A model generated the notes under the pieces. It ran no database searches, was not told where the DNA came from, and saw nothing but the letters and a program-made list of their open reading frames with translations. 64,000 nucleotides of DNA from Solanum dulcamara (lineage: Eukaryota > Streptophyta > Magnoliopsida > Solanales > Solanaceae), in contig NC_077246.1 in NCBI RefSeq assembly GCF_947179165.1, positions 71,396,421 to 71,460,420 on the forward strand, written 5' to 3'. Of the stretch, positions 38,101-51,560 are shown piece after piece; position 1 is the stretch's first letter; the number at the start of each line of letters is the position of its first letter. Made by a program: the position numbers and the translations under genes.

Positions 38101-39834
38101 CTACGAAGGAAAAATACAAGAAAGTTTGACCCGTACCCCCTTCACCTAAAAACTCTATGGGCTAACACACAAGAAATACTAGCAAAATCACATAATTCCT
38201 ATTCCGTCGCCAATAAAATGCTCTTAAACCCCTCTATAGCACCTCCGGGGCTACTGGAGTCATTCCCCAGGTCGTTACGGACGCTACTATGGAAGAATCC
38301 AAGAAAATTTGACCCGGACCCCCGGCACCTAAAATATCCGTGGGCTAACACACACGAAAAAGTGGAAAAATTACTTAATTCCTATATCGCTGCCAATAAA
38401 ATGCTCCAAAAACTTCTAAAGCGCCACCGGGGCTACTAGAGTCGTTCCCCAAGTCGTTACGGATGCTACTATGGAAGAATTCAAGAAAATTTGACCCGGA
38501 CCCCCTTCACCTAAAAGATTTGTGGGCTAACACACAAGAAATACTGGCAAAATCGCCTAATTCCTATTGTGTCGCCAATAAAATGCTCCTAAACCCCTCT
38601 ATAGCGCCGCTGGGACTACTGGAGTCGTTCCCCAGGTCGTTATAAATGCTACTATGGAAGAATAACAAAAAATTTGACTCGGACCCCCGGCACCAAAAAA
38701 ATCCATTGGCTAACACACACAAAAAACTAGCAAAATCGCCTAATTACTATTGCATCGCAAATAAAATGAACCTAAACCCCTCTAAAGCACCGCCGAGGCT
38801 ACTGGAGTCATTCCCTAGCTCGTTACAGACGCTACTCTAGAAGAAATAAAGAAAATTCGACCCAGACCCTCGGCATCTAATAATTCAGTGGGCTAACACA
38901 CACAAAAAACTGGCAAAATCGCATAATTCCCATTGCGTCGCTAATAAAATGCTCCTAAACCCTTCTATAGCACCGCCGGGGCTACTGGATTCTTTCCCCA
39001 TGTCGTTACGGACGCTACAATGGAAGAATCCAAGAAAATTTGACCCGAACCCCCGGCACCTAAAAAATCTGTGTGTTAACACACACGAAAAACTAGCAAA
39101 ATTAACTAATTCCTATTACGTCACCAATAAAATGCTCCTAAATCCCTCTATAGCACCGCTGGGGCTACTAGAGTCATTCCTCAGGTCGTTACGGACGCAA
39201 CTATGGAAGAATCCAAGAAAATTCGACCCGGACCTCCGGCACCTAAAAAATCTATGGGTTAACAGACACGAAAGACTGGCAAAATCACCTAATTCCTATT
39301 GCGTCGCCAATAAAATACTCCAAAACCCATCTATAGCACCGCCGGGGCTACTGGAGTCGTTCCCCAGGTCGTTACAGACGCTACTATGGTAGAATCCAAT
39401 AAAATTTGACCTGGACCCCTGACACCTAAAAAATCCGTGGGCTAACACACACGAAAAACTGGCAAAATCTCTTAATTCCTATTGCGTCGCCAATAAAGTA
39501 CTCTTAAACCCGTCTAAAGCATCGTCGGGGCTACTGTAGTCTTTCCCCAGGTCGTTACGGATGCTACTATGGAAGAATCCAAGAATATTCGACCCGGACC
39601 CCCGGTACCTAAAATATCTGTGGGCTAACACACACAAAAAGTGGCAAAATTGCCTAATTCCTATTGCGCCAAAAATAAAATGCTCCTGAACCCCTCTACA
39701 GAGCCGTTGGGGCTACTGGATTCGTTCCCCAGGTCGTTATGGATGCTACAATGGAAGAATCCAAGAAATTTAGACACGGCCCCCTGGAACGTAAAAAATC
39801 TATGGGCTAACTCAAACGAAAAACTTGCAAAATC

Positions 39835-39885
39835 GCCTAATTCATATTGCGTCGCCACCGGGGCTACTGGAGTAGTTCCCTAGGT
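39835..39885 (+). repeat. Truncated monomer, 32-bp deletion at 39852-39856
   Basis: GCGTCGCCA is followed at once by CCGGGGCTACTGG. The segment AATAAAATGC through CTATAGCG is missing, 32 bp. Assuming the common GCGCCACCGGGG variant, the pentamer CGCCA is present at both ends of the deletion. Confidence 0.88.
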
Positions 39886-42800
39886 CGTTACAGACGCTAC
39901 TATGGAAGAATCCAAGAAAATTTGACCCGGACCCCCGGAACCTAAAAAATCCGTGGGCTAACACACACGAAAAAGTGGTTAAATTGCTTAATTCTTATTG
40001 TGCCGCCAATAAAATGCTCCTAAACCCCTCTAAAGTGCCGTCGGGGCTACTAAAGTCATTCCTCAGGTCGTTACGGATGCTACTATGGAAGAATTCAAGA
40101 AATTTTGACCCGCACCCCCTTCACCTAAAAAATCTGTGGGTTAACACACAAGAAATACTGGCAAAATCTCCTAATTCCTATTGCATCGACAATAAAATTC
40201 TCCTAAACCCCTCTATAGCACTGCCGGGGATACTGGAGTCGTTCACCAGGTCGTTACAGACGCTACTATGGAAGAATACAAGAAAATTCAACTCGGACCC
40301 CCGGCATCTAAAAAGTCTGTGGGCTAACACACACAAAAAACTGGCAAAATCGCCTAATTCCTATTGCGTCGCAAATAAAATGATCCTAAACCCCTCTAAA
40401 GCACCGCCAAAGCTACTGGAGTCGTTCTCCAGGTCGTAACGGACGCTACTACGGAAGAATCCAAGAAAATTCGACCCGTACCCCCGGTACCTAAAAATTC
40501 TGTGAGGTAACACACACAAAAAACTAGCAAAATCCCCTAATTTCTATTGCGCCACCAATAAAATGCTCCTAAACCCCTTTATAGCACCTCCGGGGCTACT
40601 GGAGTCATTCCCCAGGTCGTTACGGATGCTACTATGGAAGAATCCAAGAATATTTGACCCAAACCCCCGGCACCTAAAATATCCATGGGCTAACACACAT
40701 GAAAAAGTGGAAAAATATCTTAATTCTATTGCGCCGCTAATAAAATGCTCCTAAAACCCTCTAAAGCACCGTCGGGGCTACTCGAGTGGTTCCCCAGGTC
40801 GTTACGGATGCTACTATGGAAGAATTCAAAGAAATTTGACCCGGACCCCCTTCACCTAAAAAATCTGTGGGGTAACACACAAGAAATACTGGCAAAATCT
40901 CCTAATTAATATTGCGTCGCCAATAAAATGCTCCTAAACCCCTCTATAGCGCCGCCGGGGCTACTGGAGTCGTTCCCCAGGTCTTTACGGATGCTACTAT
41001 GGAAGAATACAAGAAAATTTGACTCAAATCCCCCGGCACCTAAAACATCCATGGGCTAAAACACACGAAAAACTCGCAAAATCACGTAATTCCTATTGCA
41101 TCGCAAATAAAATGATCCTAAACCCCTCTAAAGCGCCACCGGGGCTACTGAAGTCGTTATCCAGGTCATAACAGACGCTACTATGGAAGGAATCAAGAAA
41201 TTTTGACCTTGACCCCTGGTACCTAAAAATTCTATCGGCTAACACACACGAAAAACTGGCAAAATTGTCTAATTCCTATTGCGCCGCCAATAAAATGCTC
41301 CTAAACCCCTCTATAGCACCGCCTGGGCTACTAGAGTCTTTCCCCAGGTCGCTAAGGGTGCTACTATGGAAGAATCCAAGAAAATTCGACATGGACCCCT
41401 AGCACGTAAAAAATCTGTGGGCTAACACACACGAAAAACTGGAAAAATTACCTAATTCCTATTGTGTCTCTAATAAAATGATCCTAAAGCCCTCTAATGC
41501 ACCGCCGGGGCTACTGGAGTCATTCCCCATGTCCTTACAGACGTTACTATGGAAGAATCCAAGAAAATTCGACCTGGACCCCTGGCACCTAAAAATTCCG
41601 TTGGCTAACACACACGAAAAACTGGCAAAATCGCCTAATTCCTATTGCATCTCTAATAAAATGCTCCTATACCCCTCTAAAGCTTCGACGGGGCTACTAG
41701 AGTCGTTCCCTAGGTCGTTATAGATGCTACTATGGAAGAATCCAAGAAAATTTGACCCGGACCGCCGGCACCTAAAAAATCCGTGGACTAACACACACGA
41801 AAAACTGGCAAAATCTCCTAATTCCTATTGCATCGCCAATAAAATGCCCCTAAACCCCTCTATAGCACCATCGGGGCTACTGGAGTTGTTATCTAGGTCG
41901 TTACGGATGCTACTATTGAAGAATTCAAGAAAAATTGACCCGCACCCCCGGCACCTAAAAAATCTGTGGGCTAACACACTAAAAACTGGCAAAATTGGTT
42001 AATTCCTATTGCGCCACCAAGAAAATGCTCTTAAACCCCTCTAAAGTGACATCAGGGCTACTAGAGTCGTTCCTCAGGTCGTTATGGCCGCTACTATGGA
42101 AAACTCCAAGAAACTTTGACCCGTACCCCCGGCACCTAAAATATCTGTGGGCTAACACACACGAAAAACTAGCAAAATCCCCTAATTCCTATTGCATCGC
42201 CAATAAAATGCTCCTAAACCCCTCTATAGCGCCGCTGGGGCTACTAGAGTTGTTCCCCAGGTCGTTACGGACGCTACTATGGAAGAATAAAAGAAAATTC
42301 GACATGGACCCCTGGCACCAAAAAAATCTGTCGGCTAACACACACAAAAAACTAGCAAAATCGCCTAATTCCTATTGCGTCGCAAATAAAATGATCCTAA
42401 ACCCCTCTAAAGCACCGCCGAGGCTACTAGAGTCATTCCCCAGGTCGTTACAGACGCTACTCTGGAAGAATCCAAGAAATTTAGACACGGCCCCCCGGAA
42501 CCTAAAAATTCAGTGGGCTAACACACACAAAAAACTGGCAAAATCGCCTAATTCCCATTGTGTCGCCACTAAAATGCTCCTAAACCCCTCTATAGCACCG
42601 CCGGGGCTACTAGAGTCTTTCCCCAGGTCGTTACGGACGCTACAATGGAAGAATCCAAGAAAATTTGATCCGAACCCCCGGCACCTAAAAAATCCGTGGG
42701 TTAACACAAGTAAAACTGGCAAAATCGCCTAATTCCTATTACGTCGCCAATAAAATGCTCCTAAATCCCTCTATAGCGCCGCTGGGGCTACCGGAGTCGT

Positions 42801-43214
42801 TCCCCAGGTCGTTACGGATGCTACTATGCAAGAATCCAAAAAAAATCGACCCGAACCCCCGTCACCTTAAAAATCCGTGGGCTAACACACACGAAAAACT
42901 TGCAAAATCGCCTAATTCCTATTGCACCGCCAATAAAATGCTCCTGAACCCCTCTAAAGCGCTGTCGGGGCTACTTGAGTCGTTCCCCAGGCCGTTACGG
43001 ATGCTACTATAGAAGAATCCAAGAAAATTTGACTCGGACCCCCGGCACCTAAAATATTCGTGGGCTAACACACTCGAAAAAGTGGCAAAATTACTTAATT
43101 CCTATTGTGTCTCCAATAAAATGCTCCTATACCCCTCTAAAGCGCCGCCGGGGCTACTGGAGTCATTCCCCAGGTCGTTACGAATGCTTCTATGGAAGAA
43201 TCCATGAAAATTTG

Positions 43215-43260
43215 ACCCAAACCCCCGGCACCTACTGGATTCGTTACCCAAGTCATTGCG
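43215..43260 (+). repeat. Truncated monomer, 105-bp deletion at 43232-43234
   Basis: CCCCCGGCACCTA passes straight into CTGGATTCGTTACCC. About 105 bp, more than half a monomer, are missing, from the A-tract after CACCT to the GGGGCT of the next monomer. The trinucleotide CTA is common to both sides. Confidence 0.9.
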
Positions 43261-46200
43261 GACGCTAATATGGAAGAATCCAAGAAAATTCGACCTGGAC
43301 CCCTGGCACCTTAAAAATCTGTGGGCTAACACACACGAAAAACTGGCAAAATCGCCTAATTCCTATTGCATCTCCAATAAAATGCTCCTATACCCCTCTA
43401 AAGCGCCGCCGGGGCTACTAGAGTCGTTCCCTAGGTCGTTACGGACGCTACTATGGAAGAATCCAAGAATATTTGGCTCGGACCCCCGGCACCTAAAAAG
43501 TCCGTGGGCTAACACACACGAAAAACTGGCAAAATCTCCTAATTCCTATTGCGTCGCCAATAAAATGCTCCTAAACCCCTCTATAGCACCGTCGGGGCTA
43601 CTGGAGTCGTTCTCTAAGTCGTTACGGATGCTATTATGGAAGAAATCAAGAAAATTCGACCCGCACCCCCGGCACCTAAAAGATCCGTGGGCTAACACAC
43701 ACGAAAAACTGGCAAAATTGGTTAATTCCTATTGCGCCGCCAATAAAATGCTCCTAAACCCCTCTAAAGCGCTGCCGGAGCTACTGGAGTCGTTCCCCAA
43801 GTCGTTACAGACGCTACTATGGAAAATTCCAAGAAATTTGACCCGGACCCCCGGCACCTAAAAAATCTGTGGGCTAACACACATGAAAAACAAGCCAAAT
43901 CCCCTAATTCCTATTGCGTCGCCAATAAAATGCTCCTAAACCCCTCTATAGCACCTCCGGGGCTACTGGAGTCATTCCCAGATCATTACGGACGCTACAA
44001 TGGAAGAATCCAAGAAAATTTGACCCGGACCGCCGGTACCTAAAATATCTGTGGGCTAACACACACAAAAAAGTGGCAAAATTACTTAATTCCTATTGCG
44101 CTGCCAATACAATGCTTCTAAACCCCTCTAAAGCACCGCCGGGGCTACTGGAGTCATTCCCCAAGTCGTTACAGATGCTACTATGGAAGATTTCAAGATA
44201 TGTTGACCCGGACCCCTTTCACCTAAAATATCTGTGGGCTAACACACAACAAATACTGGCAAAATCGCCTAATTCCTATTGCGTCGCCAAAAAAATGCTC
44301 CTAAGCCCCTCTATAGCGCCGCCGGAGCTACTAGAGTCATTCCCCAGGTCGTTACGGACGCTACTATGGAAGAATAACAGAAAATTTGACTCAGACCCCC
44401 GGCACCAAAAAAATCCGTTGGCTAACACAAACGAAAAACTGGCAAAATTGCCTAATTCCTATTGCCTCGCAAATAAAATGCTCCTAAACCCCTCTATAGC
44501 ACCGCTGGGGTTACTGGAGTCTTTTCCCAGGTCGTTACGGATGCTACTATGGAAGAATCCAAGAAATTTTGACCCGAACCCCCGACACCTAAAAATTCTG
44601 TGGGTTAACACACACGTAAAACTGGCAAAATTGCCTAATTCCTATTACGTCGTCAATAAAATGCTCCTAAATACCTCTATAGTGCCGTCGGGGCTACTGG
44701 AGTCGTTCCCCAGGTCGTTACGGACGCTAATATGGAAGAATCCAAGAAAATTCGACCCGGACCCCCGGCACCTAAAATATTCGTGGGGTAACACACACGA
44801 AAAAGTGGCAAAATTACTTAATTCTAATTGTGTCTCCAATAAAATGCTCATATACCCCTCTAAAGCGCCGCCGGGGCTACTGGAGTCATTCCCCAGGTGG
44901 TTACGGACGCTACTATGGAAGAATCAATGAAAATTTGACTCAAACCCCCAGCTCCTAAAGATCTGTATGTTAACACACACGAAAAACTGGCAAAATCGCC
45001 TAATTCCGATTGCGTCGCCAATAAAATGCTCCTAAATCCCTCTATAGCACCGCCGGGGCTACTGGAGTCGTTCCCCAAGTCGTTACGGACGCTACTATGG
45101 AAGAATCCAAGAAAATTCGACCCGGACCCCTGGCACCTAATAAATGCGTGGGCTAACACACACGAAAAACTGGCAAAATCGCCTAATTCCTATTGCATCT
45201 CTAATAAAATGCTCCTATACCCCTCTAAAGCTTCGACGGGGCTACTAGAGTCGTTCCCTAGGTCGTTACAGATGCTACTATGGAAGAATCCGAGAAAATT
45301 TGACCCGGACCCCTCGGCACCTAAAAAATCCGTGGGCTAACACACATGAAAAACTGGCAAAATCTCCTAATTCCTATTGCGTCGCCAATAAAATGCTTCT
45401 AAAACCCTCTATAGCACCGTCAGGGCTACTGGAGTCGTTCTCTAGGTCGTTACGGATGCTACTATGGAAGAAATCAAGAAAATTCGACCCGCACCCCCGG
45501 CACCTAAAAAATCCGTAGGCTAACACATACGAAAAACTAGCAAAATCCCCTAATTCCTATTGCGTCGCCAATAAAATGGTCCTAAACCCCTCTATAGAAC
45601 CTCCAGGGCTACTGGAGTCATTCCCAGGTCGTTACGGACCCTACTATGGAAGAATCCAAGAAAATTTGACCCAGACCGCCGGTACCTAAAATATCCGTGG
45701 GCTAACACACACGAAAAAGTGGCAAAATTACTTAATTCCTATTGCGCTGCCAATACAATGCTCCTAAACCCCTCTAAAGCGCCGCCGAAGCTAATGGAGT
45801 CGTTCCCCAAGTCGTTACGGATGCTGCTGTGGAAGAATTCAAGAAAAGTTGACCCGGACCCCCTTCACCTAAAAAATATGTGGGTAAACACACAAGAAAT
45901 ACTGTCAAAATCGCCTAATTCCTATTGCGTCGCCAATAAAATGCTCTAAAACCCCTCTATAGCGCCGCCGAGGCTACTAGAGTCGTTCCCCAGGTCGTTA
46001 CGGACGCTACTATGGAAGAATAACAAAAAATTCGACTCGGACCCCCGGCACCAAAAAACTCTGTTGGCTAACACTAACAAAAAACTGGCAAAATCGCCAA
46101 ATTCTTATTGCATTGCAAATATAATGATCCTAAACCCCTCTAAAGCACCGCCGGGGCTACAGGAGTCATTCCCCAAGTCGTTAAGGACGCTACTCTGGAA

Positions 46201-49125
46201 GAAATCAAGAAAATTTGACCCAAACCCCCGGCATCTATAAATTCAGTGGGCTAACACACACGAAAAACTTGCAAAATCGCCTAATTTCCATTGCGTCGCC
46301 AATAAAATGCTCCTAAACCCCTCTATAGCACCGATGGGGCTACTGAAGTCTTTCCCCAGGTCGTTAAGGACGCTACTATGAAAAAATACAAGAAAATTTG
46401 ACATGGACCCCTCGCACGTAAAAACTCTGTGGGCTAACACACACGAAAAACTGGAAAAATTACCTAATTCCTATTGTGTCTCTAATAAAATGATCCTAAC
46501 CCCACTAAAGCACCACCGGGGCTACTGGAGTCATTCCCCAGGTCATTACGGACGTTACTATGGAAGAATCCAAGAAAATTCGACCCGGACTCCTGGCACC
46601 TAAAAATTCTATCAGCTAACACTCACGAAAAACTTTCAAAATCGCCTAATTCCTATTGCGTCGCCAATAAAATACTCCTAACCCCCTCTATTGCACCGCC
46701 GGGGCTACTGTAGTCACTCCCCAGGTCGTTACGGACGCTACTATGGAAGAAATCAAGAAAATTTGACCCAAACCCCAGGCACCTAAAAATTCAGTGGGCT
46801 AACACACACGAAAAACTGGCAAAATCTCCTAATTCCTATTGCGTCACCAATAAAATGCTCCTAAACCCCTCTATAGCACCGTCGGGGATACTGTAGTCGT
46901 TCTCTAGGTCGTTACGGATGCTACTATGGAAGAAATCAAGAAAATTCGACCCGCACCCCCGGCACCTAAAATATCCGTGGGTTAACACAAACGCAAAACT
47001 GGCAAAATTATTTAATTCCTATTGTGCTGCCAATAAAGTACTCCTAAACCCCTCTAAAGCGCCGACGGGGCTACTGGAGTCGTTCCCCAAGTCGTTACGG
47101 ATGCTAATATGGAAGAAATCAAGAAAATTTGACCCGGACCCCCTTCACCTAAAAAATCTTTGGGCTAACACACACGAAAAACTAGAAAAATCCCCTAAGT
47201 CCTATTGCATCGCCAATAAAATGCTCCTAACCCCTCTATAGCACCGCCGGGGCTACTGGAGTCGTTCCCCAGGTCGTTACGGACGCTACTATGGAAGAAT
47301 AAAAGAAAATTCGACTCGGACCCCCGGCACCAAAAAAATCCGTTGGCTAACACAAACGAAAAACTGGCAAAATTGCCTAATTCTTATTGCGTCGCCAATA
47401 AAATGCTCCTAAACCCCTCTAAAGCACCGCCTGGGCTACTGGAGTCTTTCCCTAGGTCGTTACGGATGCTACTATGGAAGAATCCAAGAAAATTCGACCC
47501 GAATCCTCGGCACCTAAAAAATCCGTAGGCTAACACACACGAAAAACTTGCAAAATCGCCTAATTCCTATTGCGTTGCCGATAAAATGCTCCTGAACCCC
47601 TCTAAAGCGTTGTCGGGGCTACTAGAGTCGTTCCCCAGGTCGTTACGGACGCTACTACGGAAGAATCCAAGAAAATTCGACCCGTACCCCCAGCACTTAA
47701 TATATTCGTGGGCTAACACACACGAAAAAGTGGGAAAATTACTTAATTCCTATTGTGTCTCCAATAAAATGCTCCTATACCCCTCTAAAGCGCCGTCGGG
47801 GCTACTAGAGTAGTTCCCCAGGTCGTTACAGATGCTACTATGGAATAATCCATGAAAATATGACCTGAGCCCCTGGCACCTAAAAAATCTGTATGTTAAC
47901 ACACACGAAAAACTAGCAAAATCACCTAATTCCGATTGCGTCACCAATAAAATGCTCCTAAATCCCTCTATAGCATCGCCGGGGCTACTGGAGTCGTTCC
48001 CCAAGTCGTTACGGACGCTACTATGGAAGAATCCAATAAAATTTGACCCGGACCCTTGACACCTAAAAAATCTGTGGGCTAACACACACGAAAAACTGGC
48101 AAAATTGCCTAATTCCTATTGCATCTCCAATAAAATGCTCCTATACCCCTCTAAAGCGCCGCCGGGGCTACTAGAGTCGTTCCCTAGGTCGTTACGGACG
48201 CTACTATAGAAGAGTCCAAGAATATTTGGCCCGGAACCCCGTCACCTAAAAAATCCGTGGGTTAACACACACGAACAACTGGCAAAATCTCCTAATTTCT
48301 ATTGCGTCGCAAATAAAATGCTCCTAAACCCCTCTATAGCACCATCGGGGCTACTGGAGTCATTCTCTAGGTCGTTACGGATGCTACTATGGAAGAATCA
48401 AAGAAGATTTGACCCAGACCCCCGGCACCTAAAATATTTGTGGGCTAACACACACGAAAAACTAGCAAAATCTCCTAATTCCTATTGTGTCGCCAATAAA
48501 ATGTTCCTAAACCCCTCTATAGCACCTCCGAGGCTACTGGAGTCATTCCCCAGGTCTTTACGGACGCTACTATGGAAGAATACAAAAAAATTTCACCCGG
48601 ACCACCGGTACCTAAAATATCTGTGGGCTAACACACACGAAAAAGTGGCAAAATTACTTAATTACTATTGCGCTGCCAATACAATGCTTCTAAACCCCTC
48701 TAAAGCATCGACGGGGCTGCTGGAGTCGTTCCCCAAGTCGTTACAGATGGTAATATGGTAGAATTCAAGAAAATTTGACCCAGACCCCCTTCACCTAAAA
48801 AATTTATGGGCTAAAACACAAGAAATACTGGCAAAATCCCCTAATTTCTATTGCGTCGCAAATAAAATGATCCTAAACCCCTCTAAAGCGCCGCCGGGGC
48901 TACTAGAGTCATTCCCCAAGTCGTTAAGGACGCTACTCTGGAAGAAATCAAGAAAATTCAACCCAGACCCCTGGCATCTAAAAATTCAGTAGGCTAACAC
49001 ACACGAAAAACTTGCAAAATCTCCTAATTCCCATTGCGTCGCCAATAAAATGGTCCTAAACCCCTTTATATCACCGTCGATGCTACTGAAGTCTTTCCGC
49101 AGGTCATTACGGACGCTACTATGGA

Positions 49126-49481
49126 AGAATCCAAGAAAATTTGATCCGAACCCCCGGCACCTAAAAAATCCGAGGGTTAACACACATGAAAAACTTGCAA
49201 AATCACCTAATTCCTATTGCGTCGTCAATAAAATGCTCCTAAACCCCTCTATAGCGCCGCCGGGGCTACTGGAGTCGTTCCCCAGGTCGTTACGGACGCT
49301 ACTATTGAAGAATCCAAGAAAATTCAAACCGGACCCCCGGCACCTAAAAAATCCGTGGGATAACACACATGAAAAACTGGCAAAATCCCCTAATTCCTAC
49401 TGTGTCGCCAATAAAAAGCTCCTAAGCCCCTCTAAAGCGCCATCGGGGCTACTATTGTCGTTTCCCAGGTCGTTACGGACG
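49126..49481 (+). repeat. Second copy of 37745-38100
   Basis: Has the same combination of AAAAAGCTCCTAAGCCCC and CTACTATTGTCGTTTCC variants as 37745-38100. The flanking monomers on both sides belong to other lineages, so a short segment was moved or converted here. Confidence 0.82.
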
Positions 49482-51499
49482 CTACTATGGAAGAATCTAA
49501 GAAAATTCGACTCGTACCCCCGGTACCTAAAATATCCATGGGCTAACACACACGAAAAAGTGGCAAAATTGCCTAATTCCTATTGCATCGCCAATAAAAT
49601 GCTCCTAAACCCCTCTATAGTGACACCGGGGCTACTGGAGTCGTTCCCCAGGTCGTTACGGACGCTACTATGGAAGAATCCAAGAAATTTCGACACGGAC
49701 CCCCGGCACTTAAAATATTCGTGGGTTAACACACACGAAAAACTGGCAAAATCGCCTAATTCCTATTGCGTCGCCAATAAAGAGCTCCTAAACCCCTTTA
49801 TAGCACCGCAGGAGCTACTGGAGTCGTTCCCCAAGTCATTACGGATGCAACAATGTAAGAATCCAAGAAATTTAGACACGTACCCCGGAACGTAAAAAAG
49901 GCGTGGGCTAACTCACACGAAAAACTTGCAAAATCACATAATTCCTATTGCATCGCCAATAAAATCCTCCTGAACCCCTGCAAAGCGCCGCCGGGACTAC
50001 TGGAGTCGTTCCCTAGGTCGTTACGGATGCTACTATGGAATAATCCAAGAAAATTTGATCCGAACCCCCGGCACCTAAAATATCCGTGGGCTAACACACA
50101 CGAAAAACTTGCAAAATCTCCTAATTCCCATTGCGTCGCCAATAAATTAGTCCTAAACCCCTCTATAGCACCGCCGAGGCTACTGAAGTTGTTCCCCAGG
50201 TCGTTACGGACGCTACTATGGAAGAATCCAAGAAATTTAGACATGGCCCCCCCGGAACGTAAAAAATCCGTGGGCTAACATACACAAAAAAATGGCAAAA
50301 TCGCCTAATTCCCATTGTGTCGCCAATAAAATGCTCCTAAACCCCTCTATAGCACCGCCGGGGCTACTGGGGTCGTTCCTCAGGTCGTTACAGACGTTAT
50401 TATGGAAGAATCCAAGAAAATTCAACCCGGACCCCTGGCACCTAAAAAATCCGTGGGGAAACACACACGAAAAAGTGGCAAAATTGCCTAATTCCTATTG
50501 TGCCGCCAATAAAATGTTCCAAAACCTCTCTATAGGGCCGTCGGGGCTACTGGAGTCGTTCCCCAGGTCGTTACGGATGCTACTATGGAAGAATCCAAGA
50601 AACTTTGACCCAGACCCCCGGCACCAAAAATATCCGTGGGCTAACACATACGAAAAAGTAGCAAAATTACTTAATTCCTATTGCGCTGCCAATAAAATGC
50701 TCCTAAACCCCTCTAAAGCACCGCCAGGGCTACTAGAGTCGTTCCCTAAGTCGTTACGGATGCTACTATGGAAGAATTCCAGAAAATTTGACCCGGACCC
50801 CCTTCACCTAAAAAATATGTGGGCTAACACACAAGAAATACTGGCAAAATCGCCTAATTGCTATTGCATCGCCAATAAAATGCTCCTAAATCCCTCTATA
50901 GTACCGTCGGGGCTACTGGAGTCGTTCCCTAGGTTGTTACGGACGCTACTATGGAAGAATAACAGAAAATTCGACTCGGACCCCCGACACCAAAAAATTC
51001 CGTGGGCTAACACACACAAAAAACTAGCAAAATTGCCTAATTCCTATTGCGTCGCAAATAAAATGATCCTAAACCCCTCTAAAGCGTCGCCGGGGTTGCT
51101 GGAGTCATTCTCCAGGTCGTTACGGACGCTACTCTAGAAGAAATCAAGAAAATACGACCCATACCCCAATCACCAAAACAATCCGTGGGCTAACACACAC
51201 GAAAAACTAGCAAAATTGCCAAATTCCCATTGCGTCGCTAATAAAATGCTCCTAAACCCCTCTATAGCACCGTCGGGGCTAATGGAGTCGTTTCTCAGGT
51301 CGTTATGGACGTTACTACGGAAGAATCCAAGAAAATTTGAATCGGACCCCCGGCACCTAAAAAATCTGTGGGCAAACACACACGAAAAAGTGGCAAAATT
51401 GCCTAATTCCTATTGCGCCGCCAATAAAATGCTCCAAAACCTCTCTATAGCGCCGCCGGGGCTACTGCAATCATTCTCCAGGTTGTTAAGGACGCTACT

Positions 51500-51560
51500 A
51501 TGGAAGAACTGACAAAATGCTCCTATTGCATCGCCAATAAAATTCGACTCGGACATTCGG
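51500..51560 (+). repeat. Scrambled monomer with at least two out-of-register joins
   Basis: After TGGAAGAA (ends 51508) the sequence jumps to CTGACAAAATGCTCC, then ATTGCATCGCCAATAAAA, then back to ATTCGACTCGG. Aligned to the consensus, the path is position 87 to 151, about 10 bp of the CTGGCAAAAT segment, a 6-bp loss, on to position 7 of the next monomer, then to position about 94. Two monomers have collapsed into little more than one. This is the most rearranged point in the window; it is still built only from satellite sequence. Confidence 0.85.

Larger units (their letters stand above)
38440..51400 (+). repeat. Domain of a recurring 3-4 monomer cassette
   Basis: A series of linked monomers recurs here: one with CCCCCTTCACCTAAAA and ACACAAGAAATACTGG; one with GAAGAATAACAGAAAATTCG and GGCACCAAAAAAATCC; one with AATAAAATGATCCTAAACCC; and one with GAAATCAAG, AAAATTCAGTGGGC and AATTCCCATTGCG. 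The ACACAAGAAATACTGG marker (or a worn form) starts at about 38,531, 40,145, 40,876, 44,243, 45,889, 48,825 and 50,828. Spacings are about 9, 4, 18.4, 9, 16 and 11 monomers. Full or partial cassettes follow each, so this is a loosely organised higher-order domain. Confidence 0.75.

Noticed and set aside
40876..44243. True half-integer higher-order period (18.4 monomers)
   Set aside because: The 105-bp deletion at 43,232 inside this interval accounts for the missing fraction.
51500..51560. Insertion of unique DNA at the scrambled monomer
   Set aside because: Each short piece can be assigned to a part of the satellite monomer, so it is a rearrangement and not an insertion.
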